Assembly (NCBI RefSeq): GCF_003028855.1
Contig: NZ_CP028324.1
Coordinates: 5,766,001-5,830,000, forward strand
From: Pseudoduganella armeniaca
GTDB lineage: Bacteria; Pseudomonadota; Gammaproteobacteria; Burkholderiales; Burkholderiaceae_D
Direction: 5' to 3'
Length of the DNA stretch: 64,000 bases
Made by a program: the position numbers and the translations under genes. Shown in pieces: positions 32,811-42,164 of this stretch; position 1 is the first letter of the stretch, and each line of letters starts with the position of its first letter. The notes below the pieces were generated by a model that saw only the letters and a program-made list of their open reading frames with translations, had not been told where the DNA came from and ran no database searches.

Positions 32811-35132
32811 TCAGTCGCTGCCGGGCGGCGCTTCCGCCGACGCGGCGCGCGGCGCAGGGGCTTGGCGCCAGCAATTCCTTCCCGCCCGCTTGGCATCGTA
32901 CATCGCCTGGTCGGCGGCCTTGACCAGCGCCTCCGGCGCCATGCCGGTCTCGAACCAGGCGACGCCGATGCTGCTGGTAACCGGCAGCGGCGTGCCTGCC
33001 AGGTCGAACGGCGCCGCCATCGCGGCCACCAGCTTTTGCGCGATGACGACGGCGTCGCCCGCCTCGTTCAGGCCCTCGGCGATCAGCACGAACTCGTCGC
33101 CGCCCAGGCGTGCGACGAAGTCCGCCTCGCGCAGTACCGAGCGGATGCGCTGGGCGAACAGGCGGATCACGCTGTCGCCCACGTCGTGGCCGTGCGTGTC
33201 GTTGATCAGCTTGAAGCGGTCGATGTCGAAGTACATCAGCGCCAGGCCGTGATGGCGCTGCGCGCGCTTGACGGCTTCCTCCAGCTGGTTGTTGAAGTAA
33301 CCCCGGTTCGGCAGGCCCGTCAAGGTGTCGTAGTTGGCGCGGCGGAATAGTTCCTCTTCCATATACTTGCGCGCCGTGATGTCCTCGGTGACGGCCAGGA
33401 CGCCCATTACCTGGCCGCGGTCGTCCTTCAGCGGGATCTTGCTGGTCTCGATCCAGCACACTTCGCCGTCGCGGCGCACGTCGCGCGCCTGCATGCGCAT
33501 GCGCGGCACGCCCGAGCGGATCACGTCCAGGTCGACCTGCCGGTAGACCTCGGCCTGGTCTTTCCAGCGCAGGTCGGCGTCCGTCTTGCCGATCAGCTGG
33601 TCGATGCTGTGCAGGCCCGCCGCCTCCAGCAGCGAACGGTTGCCGCCCTGGTAGATGCTGTCGACGTTTTTCCAGAACACGCTCTGCGGGATATTGTCGA
33701 GGATGGCCTGCAGCATCTGGCGCGAAGCGTGCAGCGCGGCTTCGGCCTGCTTGCGCTCCGTGATGTTTTCCGCGAATCCCAGCACGTGGCTGACGGTGTC
33801 GCCGGCGCTCATCGGGATCATCACGATCGACAAATCGGCACGGCGCCCGTCGGCGCTCTCGACCTGGTGCGTATAGGCGACCGCGTTGCCGGCCAGGACC
33901 TCGTCGAAGGAGCGCGCCGCGGCCTCGCGGTCCTGCTGGGGAACGAAGCGTGCGACCGCCATGCCGGCCAGCTCCTCGCGCGACACACCCAGCTCGCGCG
34001 CCATCTGCTGGTTCGCCTGCAGGAAGCGGCCCTGCGGGTCCAGTGCGAACACGGCGAATGGATGATGCTCGAAGAAGCCGGCGAAGCGTTCGCTGAAGTC
34101 GCGCATCGCCCGCTTGCCCGACGCATACCGGGGCCAGGCCAGCGCGGCATAGCTGGCGATCAGCGTCAGCAGCATGCCGACCGAGAACACCAGCGCGGCC
34201 TCGTTCAGCGAGCCGGCCGCCAGCTGCGCGCGCTTGGCATAAAAGTACAGCAGCCACCTGCGTTCGCCGAAGCGTACTTCGGCCCGGTGCGCCAGCACGT
34301 GCGCGCGGCCACGCTGCAGCGCGTGGGTGGCGCCGTCCGCATCGAACACGGTGGTGGCGGCCGCCACGCTGCCGTCGAACACCTCCAGGTCGAACTGCTG
34401 CGCAAGCCGGCCTTCGTCGAACGTGCCGAACAGCTGGCGCACGTACAGTGCCGTGAAGATGAAACCGGCCAGCTCGTCCGGTACCCCGGCGGACGCCTTG
34501 CGCACGGGGGCGAAGATCAGCACGACCGGCCGGTTGGCAGGATCGCGCAAGGCGGTGTGCAGTGCGGTCGCCACCGGCTCGTCGGTGGCGGCGGCGCGCT
34601 GCATGGCGCGCCAGCGCACCGGCACGGCCGCGAAATCGATGCCACGCAGACGGTCCGCCCGCAGCGGGTCCCATGCGTGCTGCCCATACAGCAGGGGGTA
34701 GTAGTCGGCGGCGCCGGGGCGTGGCTCGACCACGCGGTAGCCGGGGAACATGCGCGCCGCTTCCGCTTCGAACGGCGCCAGCCGCGCCGCCGGCACGCGC
34801 GGCAGGTAGCCGAACGAACTCATGCCCTCGAGCCGGTCTAACATGCGGCTGGCCTTGACGTAGTTGTCGAATTCCTCACGCGAAATCGCATCGGATGCGC
34901 TGAAGAACGCGGCCAGCGCCCGCGTCGCGCTGACGTACTGCTCCAGGCGCTGGCGCAGCAGCGACGCATAGTTGTTGGCGGCCTCGCCCAGCTGGGCAAG
35001 CTGCTGCGCTTCGCTGCGCTGCCAGTACAGCTGGCAAGCGTAACCGGACAGCACCAGCCCCGCGGCAAATACGACGGCCGGCACGCCCATGCGGCCGGCC
35101 GTGATCCTGACAAATTCCCTGAGCGATGCCAT
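32811..35132 (-). CDS. CHASE-PAS-PAS-GGDEF diguanylate cyclase
   Basis: 773 residues. Transmembrane helix (~15-35), periplasmic CHASE sensor (~70-270, with FSASDAISREEFDNYV and SFGYLPRVP), second helix (~300-320), two PAS domains (~345-460 and ~470-590) and a GGDEF domain (~600-760). The active site GGDEF is intact, as is the RxxD inhibitory site (READ) five residues earlier, so c-di-GMP synthesis is expected. CHASE domains bind small extracellular ligands. It is convergent with the effector candidate, ten bases apart. Confidence 0.9.
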   Translation of the reverse strand: MASLREFVRITAGRMGVPAVVFAAGLVLSGYACQLYWQRSEAQQLAQLGEAANNYASLLRQRLEQYVSATRALAAFFSASDAISREEFDNYVKASRMLDRLEGMSSFGYLPRVPAARLAPFEAEAARMFPGYRVVEPRPGAADYYPLLYGQHAWDPLRADRLRGIDFAAVPVRWRAMQRAAATDEPVATALHTALRDPANRPVVLIFAPVRKASAGVPDELAGFIFTALYVRQLFGTFDEGRLAQQFDLEVFDGSVAAATTVFDADGATHALQRGRAHVLAHRAEVRFGERRWLLYFYAKRAQLAAGSLNEAALVFSVGMLLTLIASYAALAWPRYASGKRAMRDFSERFAGFFEHHPFAVFALDPQGRFLQANQQMARELGVSREELAGMAVARFVPQQDREAAARSFDEVLAGNAVAYTHQVESADGRRADLSIVMIPMSAGDTVSHVLGFAENITERKQAEAALHASRQMLQAILDNIPQSVFWKNVDSIYQGGNRSLLEAAGLHSIDQLIGKTDADLRWKDQAEVYRQVDLDVIRSGVPRMRMQARDVRRDGEVCWIETSKIPLKDDRGQVMGVLAVTEDITARKYMEEELFRRANYDTLTGLPNRGYFNNQLEEAVKRAQRHHGLALMYFDIDRFKLINDTHGHDVGDSVIRLFAQRIRSVLREADFVARLGGDEFVLIAEGLNEAGDAVVIAQKLVAAMAAPFDLAGTPLPVTSSIGVAWFETGMAPEALVKAADQAMYDAKRAGRNCWRQAPAPRAASAEAPPGSD

Positions 35133-35259
35133 CGGCCCTCCATGGCGCGCGGTACATCCCCGACCGTGCGCGCGCAGTAGAGGCTACGCCCATTTCGGAA
35201 GGCATGGCGCGGCAACGGAAACGCCTCTCCAACAAGTGACGCGCTGCAACATAAATGCC

Positions 35260-35355
35260 ATGGTTGTGACATTTGGAGAAACTCTCTCTTCCGGTCTGGG
35301 CGCAGCCGTGTTCGCCCTCGTCCTGACGGGCTGCACCACCGTGGCCCCGCAATGA
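35260..35355 (+). CDS. Possible 31-residue lipoprotein-like peptide
   Basis: Reads ATG to TGA with a hydrophobic stretch and lipobox-like LVLTGC at residues 20-25, then TTVAPQ. The stop overlaps the ATG of the next small gene (ATGA at 35352-35355), an arrangement typical of real coupled genes. Against it, there is no good Shine-Dalgarno, and its codons 2-7 coincide with a DNA motif (GTGACATTTGGAGA) repeated at 35603, which may instead be regulatory. Confidence 0.35.
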   Translation: MVVTFGETLSSGLGAAVFALVLTGCTTVAPQ

Positions 35356-35486
35356 CGGCGTCCATCGACAACGTCACCGCCCTGAAATCGGCCGGCAGCA
35401 CGCAAGCAGCCGTCGGCACGATCGCCCTGCTGCAAATGCAGAACCAGCTGCTGGAAACGGCACTGCCTGCAAAGCAGGCACCCTGA
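35352..35486 (+). CDS. YjfB-like small protein (putative motility protein family)
   Basis: 44 residues. The pattern SIDNVTALKSAGSTQAAVGT then IALLQMQNQLLETAL resembles the short YjfB-type 'putative motility protein' family (a helix starting S-x-T-Q-x-x-V-x-x-x-x-L followed by a second amphipathic helix). The assignment is based on a short pattern and is tentative. It is coupled by ATGA to the upstream 31-codon frame. A hairpin TGCCTGC-AAA-GCAGGCA (35464-35480) lies in its last codons and a strong terminator follows. Confidence 0.5.
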   Translation: MTASIDNVTALKSAGSTQAAVGTIALLQMQNQLLETALPAKQAP

Positions 35487-35493
35487 CGGCAAG

Positions 35494-35521
35494 GCCGGGT
35501 CGACGACCCGGCTTTTTTTTT
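35494..35521 (+). terminator. Strong rho-independent terminator
   Basis: Perfect 8-bp stem GCCGGGTC / GACCCGGC around GAC, then nine T residues. It confirms that a short transcript ends here and supports expression of the small genes upstream. The following 214 bases up to 35735 hold a second GTGACATTTGG(C)GA motif (35603-35616) and the AT-rich promoter region of the DUF2167 operon. Confidence 0.92.
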
Positions 35522-35735
35522 GACGCCGCGCCCCAGTCTGCAAGGAGTTTTCATACCCGCCTGACTGGCACCGCCCCCTTTTCCCAGCTTTATTTTGTCG
35601 ATGTGACATTTGGCGAGATTATGCCGTCAACTGTTGCGTAAAATCACGGATTCGCTCCCACCTGGCCTGTCTTTCACGCGCGCACAGCCCTTCGCGGCGG
35701 CGCGCACAGGGGCTATTTATTGCTAATTTATTATT

Positions 35736-36623
35736 ATGCTTTTCCGCTCCCTCCTCTGCGCGGTGTTTTCCCTGCTGCTGGCTGCTGCCCCGGTCCAGGC
35801 CGCCGACACCCCGCCGGAACAATTGCTGGCCTCCTTGAAGTTTCAAGAGGGCAAGATCGCCCTGCCCGGCGGCATCGCCACGCTGGACTTGCCGGCCGGC
35901 TTTCGCTACCTGCCGCCCGCCGATGCCGGCCGCCTGCTGTCGGAAGGCTGGGGCAACCCGCCGGGTATCGAAACGCTGGGCATGATCGTGCCGACGGCCG
36001 TCAACCCGCTGACGCGCGAGGGTTGGGGCGTGGTCGTCACCTATGAGAAGGAAGGCCACGTCAAGGACGACGATGCCGACAGCATCAAGTACGACGAACT
36101 GCTGAAGACCATGCAGGAATCGATGAAGGAAGCCAACGAGGAGCGCAAGAAGCAGGGCTACGAAGCCATGACGCTGGTCGGCTGGGCCGAGGCGCCCCAC
36201 TACGACAAGGCCAGCCACAAGCTGTACTGGGCCAAGGAGCTGCATTCGGAAGGCGACAAGGACAACGGCCTGAACTACAACATCCGCGTGCTGGGCCGCG
36301 AAGGCGTGCTGGTGCTCAATGCGGTGGCGAACATGGACCAGATCGCCCAGATCCGCAAGGAGATGAAGACCGTGACGGCATTCTCCGACTTCACGCCGGG
36401 CAACCGCTACGCCGACTTCAACGAGAAGACCGACAAGGTGGCGGAATACGGCCTGGCCGCCCTGGTCGCCGGTGGCGCCGCCGCCAAGCTGGGCCTGTTC
36501 GGCAAGCTGTTCGCCCTGCTGCTGGCGTTCAAGAAACTGATCGTCGTCGGCATCGGCGCCCTCGGCGTCGGCGTCGCCAAGCTGTTCGGCCGCAAGCTGA
36601 AGGTCGACCTGTCCAAGTCCTGA
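35736..36623 (+). CDS. DUF2167 membrane-anchored exported protein
   Basis: 295 residues. Signal peptide (1-22, ending VQA-A), then the DUF2167 domain: KIALPGGIATLDLPAGFRYLPPADAGRLLSEGWGNPP near the N-terminus and LVGWAEAPHYDKASHKLYWAKEL in the middle, both characteristic. Two C-terminal transmembrane helices (~235-285) anchor it in the inner membrane. Function is unknown. It is followed two bases later by a site-2-type protease gene and then a lipoprotein gene, forming a three-gene operon. Confidence 0.88.
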   Translation: MLFRSLLCAVFSLLLAAAPVQAADTPPEQLLASLKFQEGKIALPGGIATLDLPAGFRYLPPADAGRLLSEGWGNPPGIETLGMIVPTAVNPLTREGWGVVVTYEKEGHVKDDDADSIKYDELLKTMQESMKEANEERKKQGYEAMTLVGWAEAPHYDKASHKLYWAKELHSEGDKDNGLNYNIRVLGREGVLVLNAVANMDQIAQIRKEMKTVTAFSDFTPGNRYADFNEKTDKVAEYGLAALVAGGAAAKLGLFGKLFALLLAFKKLIVVGIGALGVGVAKLFGRKLKVDLSKS

Positions 36624-36625
36624 CG

Positions 36626-37330
36626 ATGGCCAAGCTTCTCCTCTGGCTGTTCGCGGCCGGCAAGATGGGCAAGCTGCTGACGACGGGCGGCACGATGCTG
36701 CTGTCCCTGGTCGTCTACAGCTGGGTGTTCGGCTGGCGCTATGCGGCCGGCTTCGTGCTGCTGCTGTTCGTGCACGAGATGGGCCACTACGTCGCCGCGC
36801 GCAACCGCGGCCTCAAGGTGGGAACGCCGGCGTTCATCCCGTTCGTCGGCGCCTGGGTGGCGCTGGAGGATGTGCCGCACGACGTGGAAACGGAAGCCTA
36901 TATCGGCATCGCCGGCCCGCTGGCCGGTACGCTGGCGGCGATGGCCTGCTATTTCGCCGCGCGCGACAACGACAGCCAGCTGCTGCTGGCGCTGGCCTAC
37001 TCCGGCTGCATGCTCAACCTGATCAACCTGATTCCCTTGATGCCACTGGACGGCGGCCGCATCACGGCCATCGTCTCGCCCAAGGTCTGGCTGCTGGGCG
37101 TGCCGCTGCTGGCGGCATTGTTCTTCTACCGCCCCAGCCCGATGCTGATCCTGGTCGGCCTGCTGGCGATCCCGCAGCTGAAGGCGGCCTGGCGCGGCGA
37201 CCCGGGGCCGACGCCCGCCTACTACGACGTCAAGCTGGAAACCCGCTTGAACTACGGCATGCTGTACCTCGGGCTGGTCGCCTTCCTGGCCGTGATGAGC
37301 TACAGCATCCACGGCATGATCCGCACATGA
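36626..37330 (+). CDS. M50/site-2-type membrane metalloprotease
   Basis: 234 residues, five to six transmembrane helices. Zinc motif LFVHEMGHYVAAR (HExxH, residues ~48-60) and the partner LINLIPLMPLDGGRI (N-x-x-P-x-x-x-LDG, ~130-144) are intact, so an active intramembrane protease is expected. It starts two bases after the DUF2167 gene and its stop overlaps the next start (37327-37330). The DUF2167 protein, with its C-terminal helices, is a natural candidate substrate or partner. Confidence 0.88.
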   Translation: MAKLLLWLFAAGKMGKLLTTGGTMLLSLVVYSWVFGWRYAAGFVLLLFVHEMGHYVAARNRGLKVGTPAFIPFVGAWVALEDVPHDVETEAYIGIAGPLAGTLAAMACYFAARDNDSQLLLALAYSGCMLNLINLIPLMPLDGGRITAIVSPKVWLLGVPLLAALFFYRPSPMLILVGLLAIPQLKAAWRGDPGPTPAYYDVKLETRLNYGMLYLGLVAFLAVMSYSIHGMIRT

Positions 37331-38709
37331 TGACGCGACGTGTCAACGGGCTGGGGCGCCTCGCACCAGCGGCGCTGGCGCTGGTCCTGGTGGCCTGCGG
37401 CGCGCCCGCCACGCCGCCCAGCGGCCCCTACGCCCGCTTCCTGAAGGGTGACGAAAGCGTGCGCAAGGTGTCGGAGGAAGGGCCGTTCACCGTGCTCGAC
37501 ATCGAATACAGCACCTGCTGCGGCTATCTGTTCAGCGCCCAACTGGATTACCAGCGCATCCTGTACCGCGACAAGGTAGTGGTGAAAAAGGTCGAACGGG
37601 TCAAGCCCTTCCGCGGCTTCGGCCGGCCAGCGCTGGTCTGGCCGGTGCCGCTGGGCGACGGCAAGCTGCAGGTGTTGTCGGAGCACGCCGGCAAGGCGGC
37701 ATTCGATACCGTCGATCTGGGCCTGTACAGCCATGACGGCGAGGAAGGCTACTACCACGGCTATCCGATCGCGCCAGGCCTGCGCTACTTCCCCAGCAAT
37801 GGCGGCGTGCTGCTCGCCGGCTTCCCCTTGCGCGTACAGAAGCTGCCCCCCGGCCTCGACTGCTGCACCGGCCATATCGGCCAGCTGGCCGGCACGGCGC
37901 CGGACGGCAGCGCCTATGCCTACACGGACTCGCGCAAGGAACCGGCGGCCATCCTGGTCGTCGATACAGACGGCGGCAAGCGCGAACCGGTGCCGCTGCC
38001 CATGGCCACGCCCACCTCGGCGGCGCAGGACCTGAGCCCGCATTCGCCGCTGCTGCGCTGGTTCCAGGCCTCGTTCACGTGGACGAAAAACGCACAGGAC
38101 CAATGGAACGTCGTCCCCGTGGCGGCCGCGCCGCAGGGCAAGGGCATGGCGGTGGAGGACGTGTTCCTCGACGTGCCGTCGGGTTACCGCCACTGCTTCG
38201 CGACCGACAACCCGAGTTGCGAACCGGGCTGGCGCCTGCTGCGCGCGGGCGAGCTGCCCGCCCTGTTCAAGGACGGCTACGTGCCGCCCTACAGCTATGC
38301 GCCACCGCCGGACCTGCGCGCGTTCGGTGCGCCGGTCAGCGCGCTGGTTCCCAGCCGGATCGGCTATGGCGGCACCGGGTACTACCTCTACGTCGATGAC
38401 AAGGCGGACCGGGTCGTCGCCGCGTTCACCCGGCGCCTGCACGAACGCAAGCTGCCGTTCGTGCGGGTCGACGAATGTCCACGTACCGAATACGGCAATC
38501 CCGACTGCGCCGCGCAACTGGCTGAGCGGCTGGGCTGGCGTCGCAAACTGGATTACGCGCTGGAGGGAGCGCTGCGCTGGCGCCCGGAGACCGGCGCCAT
38601 GTTCGTGCTGCCGACCGTCGCTGTCGCCATCGTGCCCGATGAAGGCGGCGGCACGCGTATCGGTACGCTGGCGCGCTACCCCGCACCGCCACCGATGCGC
38701 GACAAGTAA
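37327..38709 (+). CDS. Putative lipoprotein of unknown function
   Basis: 460 residues. N-terminal signal with lipobox LVLVACG at ~18-24 (Cys as lipidation site). The body is not recognised; it contains conserved-looking Cys pairs (STCCGY at ~59-64, LDCCTGH at ~177-183), many aromatic residues and several beta-strand-like segments, as in a periplasmic beta-rich protein. It is translationally coupled to the M50 protease, whose operon it ends. It could act as a sensor or regulator of the protease; this is context-based only. Confidence 0.55.
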   Translation: MMTRRVNGLGRLAPAALALVLVACGAPATPPSGPYARFLKGDESVRKVSEEGPFTVLDIEYSTCCGYLFSAQLDYQRILYRDKVVVKKVERVKPFRGFGRPALVWPVPLGDGKLQVLSEHAGKAAFDTVDLGLYSHDGEEGYYHGYPIAPGLRYFPSNGGVLLAGFPLRVQKLPPGLDCCTGHIGQLAGTAPDGSAYAYTDSRKEPAAILVVDTDGGKREPVPLPMATPTSAAQDLSPHSPLLRWFQASFTWTKNAQDQWNVVPVAAAPQGKGMAVEDVFLDVPSGYRHCFATDNPSCEPGWRLLRAGELPALFKDGYVPPYSYAPPPDLRAFGAPVSALVPSRIGYGGTGYYLYVDDKADRVVAAFTRRLHERKLPFVRVDECPRTEYGNPDCAAQLAERLGWRRKLDYALEGALRWRPETGAMFVLPTVAVAIVPDEGGGTRIGTLARYPAPPPMRDK

Positions 38710-38710
38710 C

Positions 38711-38932
38711 CTACTTGCGTCGGGCCGGCTGCGCCGCCTGCGCAGCCGCGTAGATCGCCTTGGCGTCGGCATGGGCCTGGTCGACGTTGCGCAGCTTCTC
38801 GTCGTCGTCGTGGCGCACGAAGAATTCCGCCTCCTGCGCTCGCATTACCAGCGTGATCGCCTGCTTCTCGGTCACGTTGTATTTCTCGAAGATCAGCGTG
38901 GTGACTTCGTCCAGGTATTCTTCGTAGGTCAT
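38711..38932 (-). CDS. Small conserved hypothetical protein
   Basis: 73 residues, acidic and helical: YEEYLDEVTTLIFEKYNVTE, then AITLVMRAQEAEFFVRHDDDE and a C-terminal Ala-rich helix ending in Arg/Lys. No family name can be given; similar short proteins are, from memory, common in related genera. ATG 38932 has a GGGAAC sequence upstream. The stop lies one base from the stop of the convergent lipoprotein gene, with no terminator between. Confidence 0.6.
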   Translation of the reverse strand: MTYEEYLDEVTTLIFEKYNVTEKQAITLVMRAQEAEFFVRHDDDEKLRNVDQAHADAKAIYAAAQAAQPARRK

Positions 38933-39044
38933 GGCGGTTCCCGCATGGGTGAGGATAAGGCGGGCATTCTAGCGCAGTGCGCGGCCGCGGTTGCGGTATG
39001 CTTGATGGCTGTCCAGCTTCGTCATTCACCGCACAAGGAAACCC

Positions 39045-40409
39045 ATGCCCTTCCCCATGCAGCCTGCCGCATTCGCCGTCCTCCTGTCCACCTGCGCGCT
39101 GGCCGCGGCGGCGCCTGCCGATACCGGGGCGCCGAAGCGCCAGGCCGATATCGACGCCATCGTGCGCGAGATCTCGCCACAACGCATCCATGGCTATATC
39201 GAAAAGCTGGTCGGCTTCGGCACGCGCCACACGATGTCCGAGACGGCGTCGGAGACGCGCGGCATCGGCGCCGCGCGGCGCTGGATCAAGGCCGAACTGG
39301 AACGCTGCGGCGCCGGCAAGCTGCAGGTGACGTTCGACAGCCACGTGCACCCCGTCTCTGCGCGCCTGTCCAGGCCCACCGAGATCGTCAACGTCGTCGC
39401 CACCCTGCCCGGCACGCAGGCGCAGTCGAAGGACCGGCTGTACGTGGTCTCGGGCCACTACGATTCGCGCGTGACGGACGTGATGGACGCGACCAGCGAC
39501 GCGCCGGGCGCCAACGACGATGCTTCCGGCACCGCCGCGGTCATGGAAATGGCCTGCGTGATGGCCAAGCGCCGGTTCGACGCGACGCTGGTGTTCATGG
39601 CCGTGGCGGCGGAAGAGCAAGGGCTGTTCGGCGCCGGCCACTGGGCCGAGCAGGCGCGCAAGAACAACGTCGACGTGGCCGGCATGTTCACCAACGACAT
39701 CATCGGCAGCTCCGTCGACGAGAACGGCAAGCGCGACAACCGCCAGGTGCGCCTGTTCGCCGAGGGCATTCCCGCGCTGAAGGAAGTGCCGGACGCGTTG
39801 CGCACCTTGATCCAGACCGGCGGCGAGAACGATTCGCCGTCGCGCCAGTTGGCGCGCCACGTCAAGGAAACGGGCGAGCGCTACGTGAAGAACTTCAAGG
39901 TGACCGTGATCCAGCGGCGCGACCGCTACCTGCGCGGCGGCGATCATATTCCCTTCCTGGAGCAGGGCTACGCGGCGCTGCGCTTCACCGAGCCGGCCGA
40001 GGACTTCCGCCACCAGCACCAGGACCTGCGCCAGGAAGGCGGCACGCAGTACGGCGACCTGCTGCAATTCGTCGATGCCGATTACACGGCGCAGGTGGCG
40101 CGCGTCAATGCGGCGGCCCTGGCTTCGCTGGCACTGGCACCGGCCGCGCCGCGCGACGTCAAGGTGCTGACGGCAAAGCTGGACAACCGCACCGACCTGA
40201 CCTGGCAGCCCAATACCGAGCCGGACCTGGCCGGCTACCGCGTGGTCTGGCGCGAGACCACGGCCGCGAACTGGCAGGGCGCGAAATTCGTCGGCAACGT
40301 CACCTCGTTCCGCAGCGAGCTGTCGAAGGACAATGTGTTCTTCGGCGTGCAGGCGGTGGACAAGGACGGCAACGTCAGCCCGGCTACTTACCCGCTGCCG
40401 CAGCGCTGA
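39045..40409 (+). CDS. Exported M28 peptidase with C-terminal fibronectin-like domain
   Basis: 454 residues. Signal peptide (1-23), M28 catalytic domain with VVSGHYDSR (zinc His/Asp), GANDDASGTAAVMEM (bridging Asp), MAVAAEEQGLFGAGHWA (Glu-Glu), TNDIIG (Asp) and GGDHIPFLEQGY (His). The last ~90 residues (RDVKVLTAKLDNRTDLTWQPNTEPDLAGYRV onward) form a fibronectin type III-like domain, often used for surface or substrate binding. AAGGAA precedes ATG 39045. It is a second M28 enzyme, distinct from the one at 9001. Confidence 0.9.
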   Translation: MPFPMQPAAFAVLLSTCALAAAAPADTGAPKRQADIDAIVREISPQRIHGYIEKLVGFGTRHTMSETASETRGIGAARRWIKAELERCGAGKLQVTFDSHVHPVSARLSRPTEIVNVVATLPGTQAQSKDRLYVVSGHYDSRVTDVMDATSDAPGANDDASGTAAVMEMACVMAKRRFDATLVFMAVAAEEQGLFGAGHWAEQARKNNVDVAGMFTNDIIGSSVDENGKRDNRQVRLFAEGIPALKEVPDALRTLIQTGGENDSPSRQLARHVKETGERYVKNFKVTVIQRRDRYLRGGDHIPFLEQGYAALRFTEPAEDFRHQHQDLRQEGGTQYGDLLQFVDADYTAQVARVNAAALASLALAPAAPRDVKVLTAKLDNRTDLTWQPNTEPDLAGYRVVWRETTAANWQGAKFVGNVTSFRSELSKDNVFFGVQAVDKDGNVSPATYPLPQR

Positions 40410-40421
40410 ATCAAACCCGCG

Positions 40422-40475
40422 GGTGACAGGCACCGATCCGAGAGCCGGGAGGCCCTCGGATCGGTGCCTGTCACC
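40422..40475. repeat. 54-bp palindrome, class I dispersed repeat (copy B)
   Basis: Outer arms GGTGACAGGCACC / GGTGCCTGTCACC; inner arms GATCCGAG / CTCGGATC, extended by GCC/GGC around the loop GGGA with one mismatch. It lies between the convergent M28 and oleate hydratase genes. Outer arms match copies A and C; inner stem differs. Confidence 0.85.
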
Positions 40476-40487
40476 ATGGGTCTCGTG

Positions 40488-42113
40488 CTACCTCAGCGCC
40501 ACCTCCACGGCTGCCAGCCCGACCTTCGGATCGGCCAGGCCATGGTAGATGTCCGGGATGGCGCGCTCGATGCCCAGCAGCGCATACGTCGCCAGCATCG
40601 CGCAGCGCACCGAGTACTCCACCGTGAACACCACGTCCTCTTCCATCTCGACGAACTGGCCTAGGAAGGCGAAGTTTTCGGTCCCGCGCGGCAGCACGGC
40701 CGGGCGGTCGCCCGGTGCGCGGCAGGCGAACAGCGCGGAGGCGTACGGCAGCATGACGGTGGTGACGTCGGTGGTCGCCAGCACGTGTTCCAGGATGTCG
40801 TCGCAGCCCAGCTGGCGCACCAGTTCCGTCAAGATCTCGCGGCCGGTCGCGGCGCTCATCGGCTTCTTCACGTAATCGCCGTCGTTGTCGATCTCGAAGC
40901 CGTAGCCCCACAGCGTGGTCCAGCCCTGCGGTAGGTCGGGAAAGTGCGGCTGGCGCGGCACCACGATCGACAGGTGCCAGCCCGATTCGAACCACGTCAT
41001 CAAGGCGCCGGTGCCGGGCGCGTTGCCGGTATAGGCCTCGATGCGGCGCAGCAGCACGTCGTCGCGCATCGTCAAGGTGAACGACTCCCACTTGTGCTCG
41101 TCGACATTGCCGTAGAACGCAGCCGGGCGGCCGAAGTCCGGCGCCTTGCGGGCGATGTTCTGCCACAGCGACCAGCCGTGGTCGCGCCGGTCGCGGATCA
41201 GTTCCGGAACACTATCGTTGCCGCCGTAGGTGGAATCGGCGGTGATCGAACCGAGCGTGAAGAAGGCCAGGTCGTCGCCACCCAGCTCGATCGCATCGCT
41301 GCCCGTTGCCGTCTCGATGGCCAGGCGCGTGGCGCGCCGCATGCCGTGCGCGTCGGTCGAGAAATCGGCGTCGACCACGCGGGTGCCGAAGCGCACGTCC
41401 ACGCCCTGTGCCGTCAGCCAGCGCTGCAGCGGCACCACCAGCGAGTCGTATTGGTTGTACTTGGTGCGCTTGACGCCGGCCAGTGTGTGAATGCGCGGGA
41501 ATTCCTGCACGAAGCGCAGGAAGTAGCGGCGCAGCTCCACCGCGCTGTGCCACTTCTGGAACGCGAACGTGGTGCGCCACATGCGCCAGAAATTCGTCTG
41601 GAAGAAGTGCTCGTCGAAGAACTCGTCGATGCGGCGGCTGCCGATCAGCGTTTCCGGCAGCGCCAGCAGGCGCAGCATCTGGGCCCGGTTGGTCACGGAA
41701 AACCCCAGCTGCGCCGCATCGACGATGCGGTGGGCCCGGTCGATCAGGCGGCCCTGCGCATGCGTGCGCACTTCCTCGTTGAAGCGCCGGCATTCCTCGC
41801 GCACCGAGATCGACGGATCGTCGCGTGCCGGGATCGTGGCGAACAGGTCCCACAGGCACAGGTAGGTTTCGTCCGTCAGCATGCGGCCGCCGCGCGTGAC
41901 CCACGCATGCTGTTTCGGCTGCAGCGGCGCGGCCGCGCCATCGAGCGAACCGCCCGGCAGCGCGGTCTCCTCGAGAATGTGGATGTGCGACGCGGGCACC
42001 TTGCCGTCACGGATCGCGAACGCCGCCACGGACATGCCGGCGATACCGCCGCCGACGATCCACAGCTGCACGCTGGCAGGGTCGATGTTCTTGTTCAGGA
42101 GTGGCGCTTTCAT
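40488..42113 (-). CDS. ohyA: Oleate hydratase
   Basis: 541 residues, FAD-dependent enzyme that adds water to the cis-9 double bond of oleic and related fatty acids. The N-terminal dinucleotide site is LWIVGGGIAGMSVAAF, followed by HILEETALPGGSLDG; further blocks CLWDLFATIPARDDP, FWRMWRTTFAFQKWHSAVELRRY, YNQYDSLVVPLQRWL and TWFESGWHLSIVVPRQPHF are characteristic. The length is slightly short of the longest family members but complete. AGAGG precedes ATG 42113. A consensus FNR box and -10 element upstream predict anaerobic induction. Confidence 0.93.
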   Translation of the reverse strand: MKAPLLNKNIDPASVQLWIVGGGIAGMSVAAFAIRDGKVPASHIHILEETALPGGSLDGAAAPLQPKQHAWVTRGGRMLTDETYLCLWDLFATIPARDDPSISVREECRRFNEEVRTHAQGRLIDRAHRIVDAAQLGFSVTNRAQMLRLLALPETLIGSRRIDEFFDEHFFQTNFWRMWRTTFAFQKWHSAVELRRYFLRFVQEFPRIHTLAGVKRTKYNQYDSLVVPLQRWLTAQGVDVRFGTRVVDADFSTDAHGMRRATRLAIETATGSDAIELGGDDLAFFTLGSITADSTYGGNDSVPELIRDRRDHGWSLWQNIARKAPDFGRPAAFYGNVDEHKWESFTLTMRDDVLLRRIEAYTGNAPGTGALMTWFESGWHLSIVVPRQPHFPDLPQGWTTLWGYGFEIDNDGDYVKKPMSAATGREILTELVRQLGCDDILEHVLATTDVTTVMLPYASALFACRAPGDRPAVLPRGTENFAFLGQFVEMEEDVVFTVEYSVRCAMLATYALLGIERAIPDIYHGLADPKVGLAAVEVALR

Positions 42114-42164
42114 GCTGGACCTCTTTCGTTCGGTGGACTGCCTGGCCGGGCCAGGGACAGGTCG

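Noticed and set aside
35089..35259. Extended start of the 31-codon frame back to ATG 35089
   Set aside because: The extension overlaps the 5' end of the CHASE/PAS/GGDEF gene on the other strand and has no protein-like composition or ribosome-binding site.
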